Shown: positions 42,701 through 50,966, counted from the stretch's first letter. The stretch: DNA of 64,000 nt from VXYL01 sp965116345 (GCA_965116345.1 OZ220680.1:1922001-1986000), one strand, 5' to 3'. The notes: a model not told the origin generated them from the letters alone. Numbers and translations: made by a program.

Positions 42701-43299
42701 CCGGCGTAGCGCGAGATCGCCCAGCCGGCCACGCCGAAATCAAGCACATCCTGCACATCCGACGGTGCCAGTATCGGCACGCCCAGGTCGCGGAGCGCGT
42801 ATTCGCTGGCGCTGGGCAGCGTGGAGGACTTGCAGCCGTGGTCGTCGCCGACCACCAACAGCACGCCGCCGCAGGGACTCGTTCCCGCCGCATTGGCGTG
42901 ACGGATCGCATCGGAGGAGCGGTCGAGTCCGGGCGCTTTGCCGTACCACATCCCGAACACGCCCTCGTGGCGCCCGCCTGGGAACAGTCCCACCTGCTGA
43001 CTGCCCCATACGGCGGTGGCGGCCAGATCCTCGTTGATGCCCGGTTGGAAGACGACCCCGTGCGTTTCGAGTTCGGCCGACCGGCGCCAGAGTTCCTGGT
43101 CCAGGCCGCCCAATGGGGAGCCACGGTATCCCGAGACGAACCCAGCGGTATCGAGCCCGGCACGGATGTCGAGTCGTCGCTGATCGAGCGGCAGGCGGAC
43201 AAGGGCCTGAATGCCCGTCAGATAGGCTGTCCCCCCTTCGGTCCCGTAGCGTGCCGCTGCGAGAGAGTCCCCCGTAACCGCCGCTGCGTGAACCGGCAT
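39721..43299 (-). CDS. Fused indolepyruvate ferredoxin oxidoreductase (2-oxoacid:acceptor oxidoreductase)
   Basis: 1192-residue single-chain enzyme that oxidatively decarboxylates aryl-pyruvates (or similar 2-oxo acids) to acyl-CoA. The N-terminal pyrimidine-binding part has GFVSGYRGSPLGGLDQELW and GVFGMWYGKAPGLDRSSDA. The central thiamine-diphosphate domain has CAGCPHNTSTRVP, MGAEGANWIGQ and LGDGTYFHSG. The Cys motifs CEGCGDCSVQSNC and CNKDLSCLDGFCP should bind [4Fe-4S]. The C-terminal gamma-like domain opens ILIAGVGGTGIVTVSQILG. Length and order match the aerobic proteobacterial fused form. An Lrp/AsnC regulator starts 127 bases away on the other strand. Confidence 0.93.
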   Translation of the reverse strand: MPVHAAAVTGDSLAAARYGTEGGTAYLTGIQALVRLPLDQRRLDIRAGLDTAGFVSGYRGSPLGGLDQELWRRSAELETHGVVFQPGINEDLAATAVWGSQQVGLFPGGRHEGVFGMWYGKAPGLDRSSDAIRHANAAGTSPCGGVLLVVGDDHGCKSSTLPSASEYALRDLGVPILAPSDVQDVLDFGVAGWAISRYAGCWAGLIALTDIMDSALTVNSDLDRHCFIYPANDRDGTDDTDVHIRLVDSPLQQEARLAIKLRLAREFASANGLDRIVADPRKPRLVVVTAGKAYADVRESLDKLDMRSATAIADAGIRLVKLGMTWPLDPAGVNEFCRGASRLLVVEEKRPFVEDQLKTVLFEQPIEIMGKHSPLQPPSNGTAVRNDGLLPTTGELDVPTITAALATVLQRVPDTGYLGEVATAAKGIPDELPDSTQARKPLYCAGCPHNTSTRVPDGSRAAAGIGCHYMAQWMDRSTATVTHMGAEGANWIGQAPFTDESHIFANLGDGTYFHSGILAIRAAVAAGVNITYKVLANDAVAMTGGQPVEGSLTVADIVAQVRAEGVAAVRVVADDPRRHRRAKFRAVPRDRLDAVQRELRETAGCTVLIYDQTCAAELRRRRKRGLAKDPDVRVVINDAVCEGCGDCSVQSNCVAVEPLDTEFGVKRTINQTACNKDLSCLDGFCPAFVTLSGAKPKATNAVALEARELPLPAMDKRPANILIAGVGGTGIVTVSQILGTAAHLDGAFVSTLDMTGLAQKGGAVQSHVRIAPSGSSHAPTRIPPACVDTLIGADAVTAASRDVLRLIAPQRTTVIVDGHVAPTAEFVIGQRRDPGFATLAERLRQRAKQVVSADATTATRIGFGSTAYANIHLLGYAFQAGTIPVSLEALQQAIALNGVAVANNLAAFHQGRAAACAAGLAANGTGLSSAIAPPSEWAAARDDTGAMHPPRSRTPETLDGRVATRSAFLLAYQNRALAARNENLVDGARSAEKRVRPSGTSLTEAVVESYFKLLAVKDEYEVARLHTARLDGGGFAAKLDGAFEPGFKATYHFAPPFLARPGPNGRPRKMAIGRWIVPVLRGLAKMRWLRGTVFDPFRFTRERRLERQLLADFEADVQVILEQLDEANFETAVALARLPMSVKGFGPVKETAARIAVNRRDRLLAELRSPPIPRREPALARPDGRVGSFAGA

Positions 43300-43426
43300 G
43301 TTGTTTTTACCTCGAGGACGTTTCCTGTGGATGATCGTATGCCAACGGATAGAGGAAAGGCGTTGCTATTTCTCAGGAATAGACCCGATAATTGAAAAAC
43401 CGTTCCAAATGTCAAAGGTTATCAGG

Positions 43427-43888
43427 ATGGACTTGTTGGACAGCACGGACCACCGAATCCTCGTCGAACTGCAGCAGCGCGCCGACCTCTCGATGCAGGC
43501 ACTGGGCGACCGGGTCGGAATCTCACACACGCCGTGCTGGCGTCGCGTCAAAAAGCTCGAGGAGCGCGGATTCATCACCCGGCGCGTCACCCTGCTGGAC
43601 GCCGCCCGCCTCGATCTGGCGGTCAACGTGTTCGTCAACGTCAATCTGAAACGCCACCAGGAGAACGCCCTGAACCGTTTCGAGGAAGCCGTGCAGGACG
43701 TCCCGGAGATCGTCGAGTGCTACACCGTGTCCGGCGAGACGGATTTCATGCTGCGCGTCGTCGTCGCCGACGTCGGGGCCTACGAGCGGCTGTTGAAGGC
43801 GACCCTGGTGCACCTGCCGGAGGTCGGCAACCTCACCTCGACCTTCGCGCTGCGCCAGGTCAAGTACACGACGGCGTTGCCGCTCTAA
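43427..43888 (+). CDS. Lrp/AsnC-family transcriptional regulator
   Basis: 153 residues from ATG 43427 (AAAGG 8 bases upstream); an ATG at 43409 is in frame. N-terminal helix-turn-helix: LDSTDHRILVELQQRADLSM, LGDRVGISHTPCWRRVKKLE. The C-terminal RAM ligand domain follows (LAVNVFVNVNLKRHQENALN, ECYTVSGETDFMLRVVVADV, VGNLTSTFALRQVKYTTALP). Divergent from the indolepyruvate oxidoreductase gene; regulators of this family commonly control the adjacent amino-acid catabolic gene in response to an amino acid or its oxo acid. Confidence 0.93.
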   Translation: MDLLDSTDHRILVELQQRADLSMQALGDRVGISHTPCWRRVKKLEERGFITRRVTLLDAARLDLAVNVFVNVNLKRHQENALNRFEEAVQDVPEIVECYTVSGETDFMLRVVVADVGAYERLLKATLVHLPEVGNLTSTFALRQVKYTTALPL

Positions 43889-44028
43889 CGTTCTTGAGCA
43901 GTGTCGATGCCCCCGGCAGCGGCGGCGAGGATGTCGGCCCGCACACGACGCTTCTTCTTTTCGCGAAGCGAGGCCACGATCTTTTGACGTCACAGGATTC
44001 AAGCGGAACCACCGCACGCGGCCGCGGG

Positions 44029-44796
44029 GTGGCGAAAGCCGCAGGAACCATCGCGGCGCTCGTCGGGCTCGTCGCGGCGACTTCCAGCGCCGCCGCAGAG
44101 CGTGCCGCCGAAGTCACCGGCTGGCGCCTGCTCGAGGGCGCCCTCGATCTCACCCGCGGCGTGTCCTCGTACACCGAGTTGACGATGACGATCCACCGTC
44201 CCGGCTGGGAACGCGAGATGGCCATCTCGGCATGGACGCGCGGGCGCGAAGACGCCCTCATCCGCTTCACCGCACCGCCCAAGAGCGCCGGCGTCGCGAC
44301 GCTCAAGCGGGGCGATCGCATGTGGACCTACGCGCCGAGGATCGGCCGCGAGTTCAGTCTGCCGTCGAGCATGATGTCCCAGCAGTGGGAAGGGTCCGAC
44401 TTCTCCTACAACGACCTGTCGCGCACCGACAAGTACCTGCGCCACTACGACGTCCACATCGCCCATACCGAGGAACGCGACGGGCACACGATCTACACCC
44501 TGGAGCTGATCCCCCACGACGATGCGCCCGTGGTGTGGGGCAAGGAGGCCCTGGTCCTGCGCGACGACTACGTGATCTTGGCGCAGACGTTCTATGATCA
44601 GGGTCTCGAGCCTCTCAAGCACATGCAGACCATGGAGGTCGGTGAGTTGGGCGGGCGCACTATTCCGATCACCATGCGCATGTCACCCGTCGGCGAAGAC
44701 GACCGCTGGACCGAGATCCGCTATCTGCACGCCGACTTCGACGCGGAGGTCGACGACGGCCTGTTCACCACCTTCGCGCTCCGGGGCGAACGTTGA
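44029..44796 (+). CDS. LolA-like outer-membrane lipoprotein-sorting protein
   Basis: 255 residues if started at GTG 44029, which gives a signal peptide (AKAAGTIAALVGLVAATSS, cut after AAA); a TTG at 43984 is an alternative. Half-barrel LolA/LolB-type fold as in PF17131: RGVSSYTELTMTIHRPGWER, MWTYAPRIGREFSLPSSMMS, QQWEGSDFSYNDLSRTDKYL and EIRYLHADFDAEVDDGLFTT. Such proteins sit with FtsX/MacB-type permeases and are thought to move a lipid or lipoprotein across the periplasm. The stop overlaps the first permease start (TTGA). The 140 bases before it contain nothing recognisable. Confidence 0.82.
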   Translation: MAKAAGTIAALVGLVAATSSAAAERAAEVTGWRLLEGALDLTRGVSSYTELTMTIHRPGWEREMAISAWTRGREDALIRFTAPPKSAGVATLKRGDRMWTYAPRIGREFSLPSSMMSQQWEGSDFSYNDLSRTDKYLRHYDVHIAHTEERDGHTIYTLELIPHDDAPVVWGKEALVLRDDYVILAQTFYDQGLEPLKHMQTMEVGELGGRTIPITMRMSPVGEDDRWTEIRYLHADFDAEVDDGLFTTFALRGER

Positions 44797-46076
44797 CCGA
44801 CTCCCGCCGCTATTCGCGCGCCAAGAATGCGCGCGCCAAGGACACCGGGGCGATGTTCGTCCGCGTCGCCTGGCGCAACCTGTGGCGACGTCGGCTGCGC
44901 ACCTGGATGTCGGCCGCCGGAATGGGGTTCGCGATCTTCCTGGTGTCCGTCTCGATGTCGATGCAGGCGGGTTCCTACGACGCCTGGATCGAGACCGCCA
45001 CCAGCCTGATGGCCGGCCATCTGCAGGTGCAGCACCCCGAGTACTTCGACAACCCGGAGGTCCGGTACGCACTCACCGAGGGCACGGCGCTAACGCAGCG
45101 GTTCGAAAACGAGCCCGGCATCGTCGCCGTGTCGCCCCGAACGGAGGCTTTCGCCCTGGTCGCCGCCGGGGAACGCAGCTTCGGCGCGCTCATCGTCGGT
45201 GTCGACCGCGACCGCGACCGGGCGTTGTCGAGCCTGCCGGACCACCTGAGCGCCGGGGAGTACCTGCCCGGCGCCGACAGCGCGTTCTTGGGCGCCGCGC
45301 TGGCCGCCAATCTCGGCGTCGACGTCGGCGACGAGATCATCGTCCTCGGCGCCACCGGCGAGGGCGGCGTGGCGGCCCTGATGGCGCGCGTGGATGGACT
45401 GTTCGACACCGGCCGACCGGAACTCGACCGCAGCGTCCTGCAGGTGGGCATCACCGCGATGCAGGCGGGCTTCGACCTCGGCGACGCCGTGCACCGGCTC
45501 GTCATCGAGACCCGCGACGCGCGCCAGGCGACGGACCTCAAGTCGATGCTGCAGGCGGCGGCGCCGGTGGGCACCCGGCTGCTCGACTGGAACGAACTCC
45601 TGCCCGAACTCCAACAGGCGATTCAGATCGACCGCGCGTCGGCGGCGATGATGTACTGGCTGCTGCTGATCGTCGTCGCCATGTCGGTGATCAACGCCTT
45701 CATCATGACCGTGTTCGAACGCACCCGAGAGTTCGGCATGCTGCTCGCAATCGGCATGCGCCCCAACGCGATCGTCGGCATGCTGGGCATCGAGGCGGTG
45801 TGCGTGTGGGCCATCGGCGTGGTCATCGGCATCGCGCTCTGCTTGGCGGTGGTGCTGCCACTGTCCGCCATCGGCATCGACGTCAGCGGCATCGAAGGCA
45901 TGGAACAATTGGCGGCGCAATTGATGATGCCCGACCGCCTGTATCCATCCCTGAACCTCAACGTCCTGACCGAAGCTCCGCTGTGGATGCTCGCCGGCAC
46001 GCTTCTCGGCGCATTGATTCCCGCGCTCCGGGTCCGCCGCATGCAGCCGGTTGAAGCATTGCGGGAGGAAGAGTGA
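44793..46076 (+). CDS. FtsX/LolC-type ABC transporter permease 1
   Basis: 427 residues from TTG 44793; ATG 44853 (MFVRVAWRNLWRRRLRTWMS) is the alternative. One N-terminal span, a large periplasmic MacB-like domain (QHPEYFDNPEVRYALTEGTA; LGAALAANLGVDVGDEIIVL), then three C-terminal spans (MMYWLLLIVVAMSVINAFIM, FGMLLAIGMRPNAIVGMLGI, APLWMLAGTLLGALIPALRV) ending RRMQPVEALREEE, the usual coupling tail. Works with the second permease and the ATPase as a lipoprotein-type extruder. Confidence 0.9.
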   Translation: MTDSRRYSRAKNARAKDTGAMFVRVAWRNLWRRRLRTWMSAAGMGFAIFLVSVSMSMQAGSYDAWIETATSLMAGHLQVQHPEYFDNPEVRYALTEGTALTQRFENEPGIVAVSPRTEAFALVAAGERSFGALIVGVDRDRDRALSSLPDHLSAGEYLPGADSAFLGAALAANLGVDVGDEIIVLGATGEGGVAALMARVDGLFDTGRPELDRSVLQVGITAMQAGFDLGDAVHRLVIETRDARQATDLKSMLQAAAPVGTRLLDWNELLPELQQAIQIDRASAAMMYWLLLIVVAMSVINAFIMTVFERTREFGMLLAIGMRPNAIVGMLGIEAVCVWAIGVVIGIALCLAVVLPLSAIGIDVSGIEGMEQLAAQLMMPDRLYPSLNLNVLTEAPLWMLAGTLLGALIPALRVRRMQPVEALREEE

Positions 46077-47341
46077 CACGCCAGAGTCCACCCGGTTCCA
46101 GCGCGCCCGCCAGGGCGCGCCGCAACGGCATCCCCGTGCGCCTGTTGCTGCAGTTCTCGTGGCGCAACCTGTGGCGCCACCGACGGCGCAACGCCATCCT
46201 GCTGTCCGCCATCGCCGTGGCCGTCGCCGGCGTGCTGCTTCTCAACACGCTGCTGCGCGGCATGCAGCACGACATGATGAACACCGCCATCGACAACCTG
46301 ACGGGGCACATCAAGGTGCTGCGTCCCGGCTACCAAGACGACCCCGGCATCGAAAGAAGCTTCGAGGTGCCCCCCGGATGGCAACGCGTTCTGGACCCGG
46401 ACACCCTCGGGGGCTGGGCGGCCCGGGTTCGGGTTCCCGCGGTCATCATGAGCGAACGGGAGACCCGCGGCATCCAGCTCGTCGGCATCGACCCCGAGCA
46501 GGAGTCCATCTCCTTTCTCCGCACCGCCGCCTTCGAGGGCGACCGATTGAGCGGACCCGACGACCGGCGACTCGTCATCGGCCAGCGGCTCGCCGATGAC
46601 CTCGCCACCCTGGCCGGACGCCGGCTGGTGCTGGTGACCCAGGGTGCCGACGGTCGCACGCGGGAGGCCGGATTCCGCATCGCGGGCATCTACCGTGCCG
46701 ACATGAGCCTGGTCGAGAGTGCGTTCGTGTTCACCGGCCGGGACACGATGCAGGATCTTCTAGGCACCCAGGCGATGACCGAGATCTCCATCCGCCTCGT
46801 AGATGAAAGCCACGAGGCCACGACGATGGAAGCGCTCGCCACCGTGTTCGAGGACCTGGACGTGAAGAGCTGGCGCCAGCTCGAGCCCCAGGCGGCGACG
46901 ATGGTGGCCTTCGCCGACACCTCCATCTACATCTATTTCCTCGTCGTCATGGGTGCGCTGGTGTTCGGCCTCGTCAACACCCTGGTCACCGCCGTGATGG
47001 AGCGCATCCGCGAACTCGGCATGCTGCGTGCCCTGGGGATGCGTCCCCGTTCGGTGGTGGCGCAGGTGGTCACCGAATCCAGTCTCATCATGGCCGTGGG
47101 GGTGGCCATCGGCATCGCCATCGCCGGCGGCGTGTTCATGCTCGTCGCCGACGGCATCGACCTGACGGCCTTCGACGACAGTCTCGCCTCGTTCGGCATG
47201 CGGCCGATCTTCGTACCCGTGGCCGAAGCCAAGGACGTGGTACTGGTCGCGGTGATGAGCCTGGCCCTCGGCCTGGTCGCCAGTTTCTATCCCGCCCGAC
47301 GAGCCGTGAAGATCAAACCCTTGGAGGCGCTTCGGCGCTAG
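46073..47341 (+). CDS. FtsX/LolC-type ABC transporter permease 2
   Basis: 422 residues from GTG 46073, overlapping permease 1 by 4 bases. Same architecture: FSWRNLWRHRRRNAILLSAI at the N-terminus, periplasmic domain (GHIKVLRPGYQDDPGIERSF; RLVLVTQGADGRTREAGFRI), then IYIYFLVVMGALVFGLVNTL, RELGMLRALGMRPRSVVAQV and a final span ending ARRAVKIKPLEALRR. Its TAG stop is the first three bases of repeat copy C, so the element has inserted exactly at the gene end or replaced the last codons. Confidence 0.9.
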   Translation: MTRQSPPGSSAPARARRNGIPVRLLLQFSWRNLWRHRRRNAILLSAIAVAVAGVLLLNTLLRGMQHDMMNTAIDNLTGHIKVLRPGYQDDPGIERSFEVPPGWQRVLDPDTLGGWAARVRVPAVIMSERETRGIQLVGIDPEQESISFLRTAAFEGDRLSGPDDRRLVIGQRLADDLATLAGRRLVLVTQGADGRTREAGFRIAGIYRADMSLVESAFVFTGRDTMQDLLGTQAMTEISIRLVDESHEATTMEALATVFEDLDVKSWRQLEPQAATMVAFADTSIYIYFLVVMGALVFGLVNTLVTAVMERIRELGMLRALGMRPRSVVAQVVTESSLIMAVGVAIGIAIAGGVFMLVADGIDLTAFDDSLASFGMRPIFVPVAEAKDVVLVAVMSLALGLVASFYPARRAVKIKPLEALRR

Positions 47342-47493
47342 GGAAGGTCTGATTAAGACCTTCCCTAGCGCGGCACAGGGATGTGCCGCCAAATTCAAGG
47401 ACACAAGGAGTTGAATTTGCACGCAAAAAAAGACCGCGCTCTTGTTTTTGCGTTTCTGATCAAGCCAAGGACGGCTTGATCAGAGCATTCCTA
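47339..47493 (+). repeat. Multi-hairpin intergenic repeat, copy C
   Basis: Full-length copy in the sense direction between permease 2 and the ATPase gene of the same operon. The first 12-bp stem is perfect, loop gatta. The last stem reads ctgatcaagcc-aaggac-ggcttgatcag, where loop-proximal bases differ from copies A and D but the outer 11 pairs are kept. Transcription of the ATPase must cross five hairpins. Confidence 0.92.
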
Positions 47494-47507
47494 AGGGGCA
47501 TTACGGA

Positions 47508-48194
47508 ATGACCGAGAACGTCGTCACCTGCCGCAGCGTCAGTCGAACCTACGACGAGGAGGCGGTGGCCGTGCACGCCCTTCGCCAGGTCGACTTCGAA
47601 CTGGACGCCGGCGAGTGGGTCAGCCTGGCCGGGCCGTCGGGTTCCGGGAAGTCCACGCTGCTACACGTCATCGGCGGTCTCGACCAGCCCAACGAGGGCT
47701 CGATCATCGTCGATGGGGTGGAAATCACCGAGTTGGCCGCCGCGGGCCTCTCGGATCTGCGCCTGCACAGGATCGGCTTCGTATTCCAGGCCTACAACCT
47801 CATTCCCGTGCTCTCGGCCCTCGAGAACGTCGAGTTCATCCTGCAGCTGCAGGGGGTCGACGGGACGGGGAGGAGACAGCGCAGCCTCGAGGCCCTCGAG
47901 TCGCTGGGCATTCCGGAGCTGGCCGACCGGCGCCCCGGCGAGATGTCCGGCGGCCAACAGCAGCGGGTGGCCATCGCCCGCGCCATCGTCACCAACCCCG
48001 TGCTGCTGCTCGCCGACGAGCCCAGCGCCAACCTCGACACGGCCACCACCGAGGAGCTGCTCGACGTGCTCCGCGACCTGAACCGAAACCGGGGTGTGAC
48101 CATCCTCACCGCCACCCACGATCCCATGGTCATGGGCTACACCAGCCGCCAGGTCAATCTGCGCGACGGCCGCGTCGTCGAAGACGGCTCCTGA
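47508..48194 (+). CDS. ABC transporter ATP-binding protein (LolD/MacB-like)
   Basis: 228 residues. Walker A LAGPSGSGKSTLLHVIGGLD, Q-loop FVFQAYNLIPVLSALENVEF, signature MSGGQQQRVAIARAIVTNP, Walker B LLLADEPSANLDTATTEELL, switch His in ILTATHDPMVMGY. Belongs to the MacB/LolD branch serving FtsX-type permeases. Starts 14 bases after repeat copy C. Confidence 0.95.
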   Translation: MTENVVTCRSVSRTYDEEAVAVHALRQVDFELDAGEWVSLAGPSGSGKSTLLHVIGGLDQPNEGSIIVDGVEITELAAAGLSDLRLHRIGFVFQAYNLIPVLSALENVEFILQLQGVDGTGRRQRSLEALESLGIPELADRRPGEMSGGQQQRVAIARAIVTNPVLLLADEPSANLDTATTEELLDVLRDLNRNRGVTILTATHDPMVMGYTSRQVNLRDGRVVEDGS

Positions 48195-48197
48195 CGC

Positions 48198-49421
48198 GTG
48201 AAGCCCGCTGCCTTCGCGCTGCTCGCCCTGGCGGTCTGCAGCGCCGGCGCCACCGAACTCGACGCCCGCGTCAAGTGGTTCACCACGGCGCAGAACCTGC
48301 CGGCGAGCGACGTCCTGCGCGACGCCTCGAACAAGGCGACAGTCCTGGATCACAGCGCCGATCTGCGCCTGATGTGGCGCCCGGACGTCGGCCCGCTTAA
48401 GGCGGTGGTCGACCACTCCACCATCTGGCTGCTCGGGGACTCGCTCGCGGCCTTCGGCGACACCGAAGCAAGCCTTGATCAAACGCCCTCCGGGGACGAC
48501 AGGCGGCTGATCGATCTGACGTGGGAACTCGACGATGGCGACCGTCACCGCCTGTTCCATCGCTTCGACCGTTTCGCCCTGGAGTACCGCAGTCGGGTCT
48601 GGGGCGTCACCGTGGGTCGCCAGGCCGTGAGCTGGGGCAGCGGACTGGTGTTCCACCCCATGGACCTCTTCAGCCCCTTCGCGCCCACCACGGTGGACCG
48701 GGACTACAAGGCCGGCGACGACATGATCCTCGTCGAGCGGTTGTTCGAAGACGATTCGGACCTGCAGCTGCTAGCCGTCGGTCGCCGTTCGGAAGCCGAC
48801 GCCAACGCCGACGCCTCGAGCCTGGCGGTCAAGTACAGGGGTTTCGTCCGCCAAGGCGAGGTCGAAATCGTGGCCGCCCGGCACTACGGCGGTGGCGCCC
48901 TCGGTCTGGGTCTCCGGATCCCCGTCGGCGGCGCGCTGCTTCGCGCGGACGTCATGGGCGTCGAGGACGCCAGCGGCTGGACGCTATCGGGCGTCGTCAA
49001 CATCGACACGAGCGTCCCGGTTCGAGGCAATCCGGTGTACGTCTTCGCCGAGTACTTCCACAACGGGTTCGGCGTCGGGCGGATTCCCGACGACCTCGAT
49101 GCGATTCCCGGGGCACTCGACGAGCGCCTCGGCAGGGGCGAGACCTTCACCCTGATGCGCAACTACATCGCCACCGGGGTGCAGTTCCGCTGGCACCCCC
49201 TGGTGAGCCAGGGCCTCAGCCTGATCGCCAATGTCCACGACTCGTCCACGCTGGTGCAGATGTCGCTCGCCTACGATCCCGGCGACGCCTCCGAACTCCA
49301 GGCCGGCGTGATCGCTCCCCTGGGCGAGCGTGGTGACGAATTCGGCCGGTTGTCGGTGGACGACGGCCTTACGGTTGGTGGCGGATTGCGGGCGTATGTG
49401 AGGTTCGCTTACTACTTCTAG
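48198..49421 (+). CDS. Predicted outer-membrane beta-barrel protein
   Basis: 407 residues from GTG 48198, three bases after the ATPase stop. Signal peptide MKPAAFALLALAVCSAGA, then strand-rich sequence with alternating hydrophobic residues (RLMWRPDVGPLKAVVDHSTI, YRSRVWGVTVGRQAVSWGSG, GLRIPVGGALLRADVMGVED) and a C-terminal aromatic signature RAYVRFAYYF, as in barrels folded by BAM. No named family recognised with certainty. Clustering with a LolA-like protein and an FtsX-type exporter suggests it is the outer-membrane end or the client of that system. Confidence 0.75.
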   Translation: MKPAAFALLALAVCSAGATELDARVKWFTTAQNLPASDVLRDASNKATVLDHSADLRLMWRPDVGPLKAVVDHSTIWLLGDSLAAFGDTEASLDQTPSGDDRRLIDLTWELDDGDRHRLFHRFDRFALEYRSRVWGVTVGRQAVSWGSGLVFHPMDLFSPFAPTTVDRDYKAGDDMILVERLFEDDSDLQLLAVGRRSEADANADASSLAVKYRGFVRQGEVEIVAARHYGGGALGLGLRIPVGGALLRADVMGVEDASGWTLSGVVNIDTSVPVRGNPVYVFAEYFHNGFGVGRIPDDLDAIPGALDERLGRGETFTLMRNYIATGVQFRWHPLVSQGLSLIANVHDSSTLVQMSLAYDPGDASELQAGVIAPLGERGDEFGRLSVDDGLTVGGGLRAYVRFAYYF

Positions 49422-49513
49422 CCTCCAACTTCCCACTCTTCCAGATCTGTTGGCGATGCTCGCGTTTGGAGCCGATGCCGCCCTTCCGTGCCTTGAGGCA
49501 GACAGGCTGTCAT

Positions 49514-49548
49514 ATTGAAATATGAGCACGTTTCGTTCATATTTCAAT
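49514..49548. promoter_or_regulatory. 12-bp inverted repeat at the start of a DUF4143 ATPase gene
   Basis: attgaaatatga and tcatatttcaat, perfect, separated by 11 bases, ending two bases before the ATG at 49551. The A/T-rich composition stands out from the GC-rich surroundings. A shorter symmetrical site (cttga-aaatc-tcaag, 24444-24458) lies before the paralogous gene. Likely operator. Confidence 0.6.
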
Positions 49549-49550
49549 GT

Positions 49551-50708
49551 ATGGAAGTTGTCCGAAAAGCTGCTCTGCAACGCCTTCGCCTGCTGCTGCG
49601 GGAGTTTCCCGTCGTCGCGCTCCTCGGGGCGAGGCAGGTGGGCAAGACGACATTGGCAAGGCAACTCGCGGCCACACGCACCCTCACGACGTGGTTCGAC
49701 CTGGAAAATCCCGCCGATCTGGCCCGCCTGGACGACCCTGGCCTTGAATTGCGGCCGCTTAGGGGCCTCGTGGTGCTCGACGAGATTCATCGGTTGCCGG
49801 AGATCTTTCCGCTGCTACGCGTGCTTGCCGACCGACCGAGGACGCCAGCGCGTTTCCTCGTCCTCGGCAGCGCGTCTCCCGAACTATTGCGACAAACGTC
49901 CGAGACCCTCGCCGGCCGGGTGGCCTTCCATCAACTCGACGGCTTCACAACAACGGAGATCCGCGACATCGACCGGCTTTGGTTGCGTGGCGGCTTCCCA
50001 CGTTCGTACCTGGCCCGCTCCGAATCCGCCAGCGTTCGGTGGCGGGGCAGCTTCGTGGACACGTTCCTGTCGCGCGACGTGGCGGATCTGGGCGGTTCGG
50101 TGCCACCGGCGACGTTGCGCCGGTTCTGGACCATGCTCGCCCACTGGCACGGGCAAACTTGGAACGGCGCGGAATTCGGGCGGGCGTTCGGCGTCGCTCA
50201 TACGACGGTGCGACGGTATCTGGATCTCCTGACCTCGCTCTTCGTCGTGCGGCAACTCGCGCCGTGGTTCGAGAACATCGGCAAGCGCCAGGTGCGGTCG
50301 CCGAAGGTGTACGTGGCCGACTCCGGCATCCTGCACTCGCTACTCGGTCTTCCCTCCCGCGACGCACTCGTCTCGCATCCGAAGGTGGGTGCTTCATGGG
50401 AGGGCTTCGTCGTTTCGCAGGTGATCACGCGGCTCGCCGCGCGCCCGGAGCAGTGCTTCCACTGGGCCACGCACAGCGGCGCCGAGTTGGATCTGCTCGT
50501 CGCGGCGGGCGAACGGCGATACGGGTTCGAGGTGAAACGCGCCGAAGCCCCACGCCTCACGCCGTCCATGCGGTCGGCCTTCCAGACTTTGCGGCTCGAC
50601 CGGCTCGACGTGTTCCACGCCGGCACGCAGAGCTACGGACTCGCCGAGGGAATCCGCGCCCTGCCGGCGTCCAAGATGAACAGCGCGCTTCGTCCGCTAA
50701 GGGAGTGA
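49551..50708 (+). CDS. AAA ATPase of the AAA_14/DUF4143 family, second copy
   Basis: 385 residues from ATG 49551 (MEVVRKAALQRLRLLLREFP). Walker A VALLGARQVGKTTLARQLAA, Walker B LRGLVVLDEIHRLPEIFPLL, sensor RFLVLGSASPELLRQTSETL. The C-terminal half is the DUF4143 winged helix (TTVRRYLDLLTSLFVVRQLA, WFENIGKRQVRSPKVYVADS) plus nuclease-like GAELDLLVAAGERRYGFEVK. It aligns along its length with the product at 23259. Role of the family unproven. The 279 bases after it hold one small open stretch (50815 onward, MEPDDDIHYTLVALRVLEDV) that I do not recognise. Confidence 0.85.
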   Translation: MEVVRKAALQRLRLLLREFPVVALLGARQVGKTTLARQLAATRTLTTWFDLENPADLARLDDPGLELRPLRGLVVLDEIHRLPEIFPLLRVLADRPRTPARFLVLGSASPELLRQTSETLAGRVAFHQLDGFTTTEIRDIDRLWLRGGFPRSYLARSESASVRWRGSFVDTFLSRDVADLGGSVPPATLRRFWTMLAHWHGQTWNGAEFGRAFGVAHTTVRRYLDLLTSLFVVRQLAPWFENIGKRQVRSPKVYVADSGILHSLLGLPSRDALVSHPKVGASWEGFVVSQVITRLAARPEQCFHWATHSGAELDLLVAAGERRYGFEVKRAEAPRLTPSMRSAFQTLRLDRLDVFHAGTQSYGLAEGIRALPASKMNSALRPLRE

Positions 50709-50966
50709 CCTTCTTGGTGTCAGTGGCAGCCGGGCACCGTCGCATGCGACGGACAGCCGCGGGTGACGAGCTGCGGATAGCCTGTCCTCAGTCCCAGCGC
50801 GAGAATATCGCCTACATGGAGCCGGACGACGACATTCACTACACCCTCGTCGCTCTGCGCGTTCTCGAGGACGTCGGCCCCGACTTCACCTGGCGCAACG
50901 TACCCACCGTGTGGAACACGAGCCCTGGCAAAACGAGTAGATCGCTAGAAGCTCGATCAACAACGC

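Noticed and set aside
46760..47422. Minus-strand open frame whose N-terminus (MQIQLLVSLNLAAHP) recurs at 55288-55839
   Set aside because: The shared N-terminus is only repeat copies C and D read backwards; beyond the repeat the two frames are unrelated antisense sequence.
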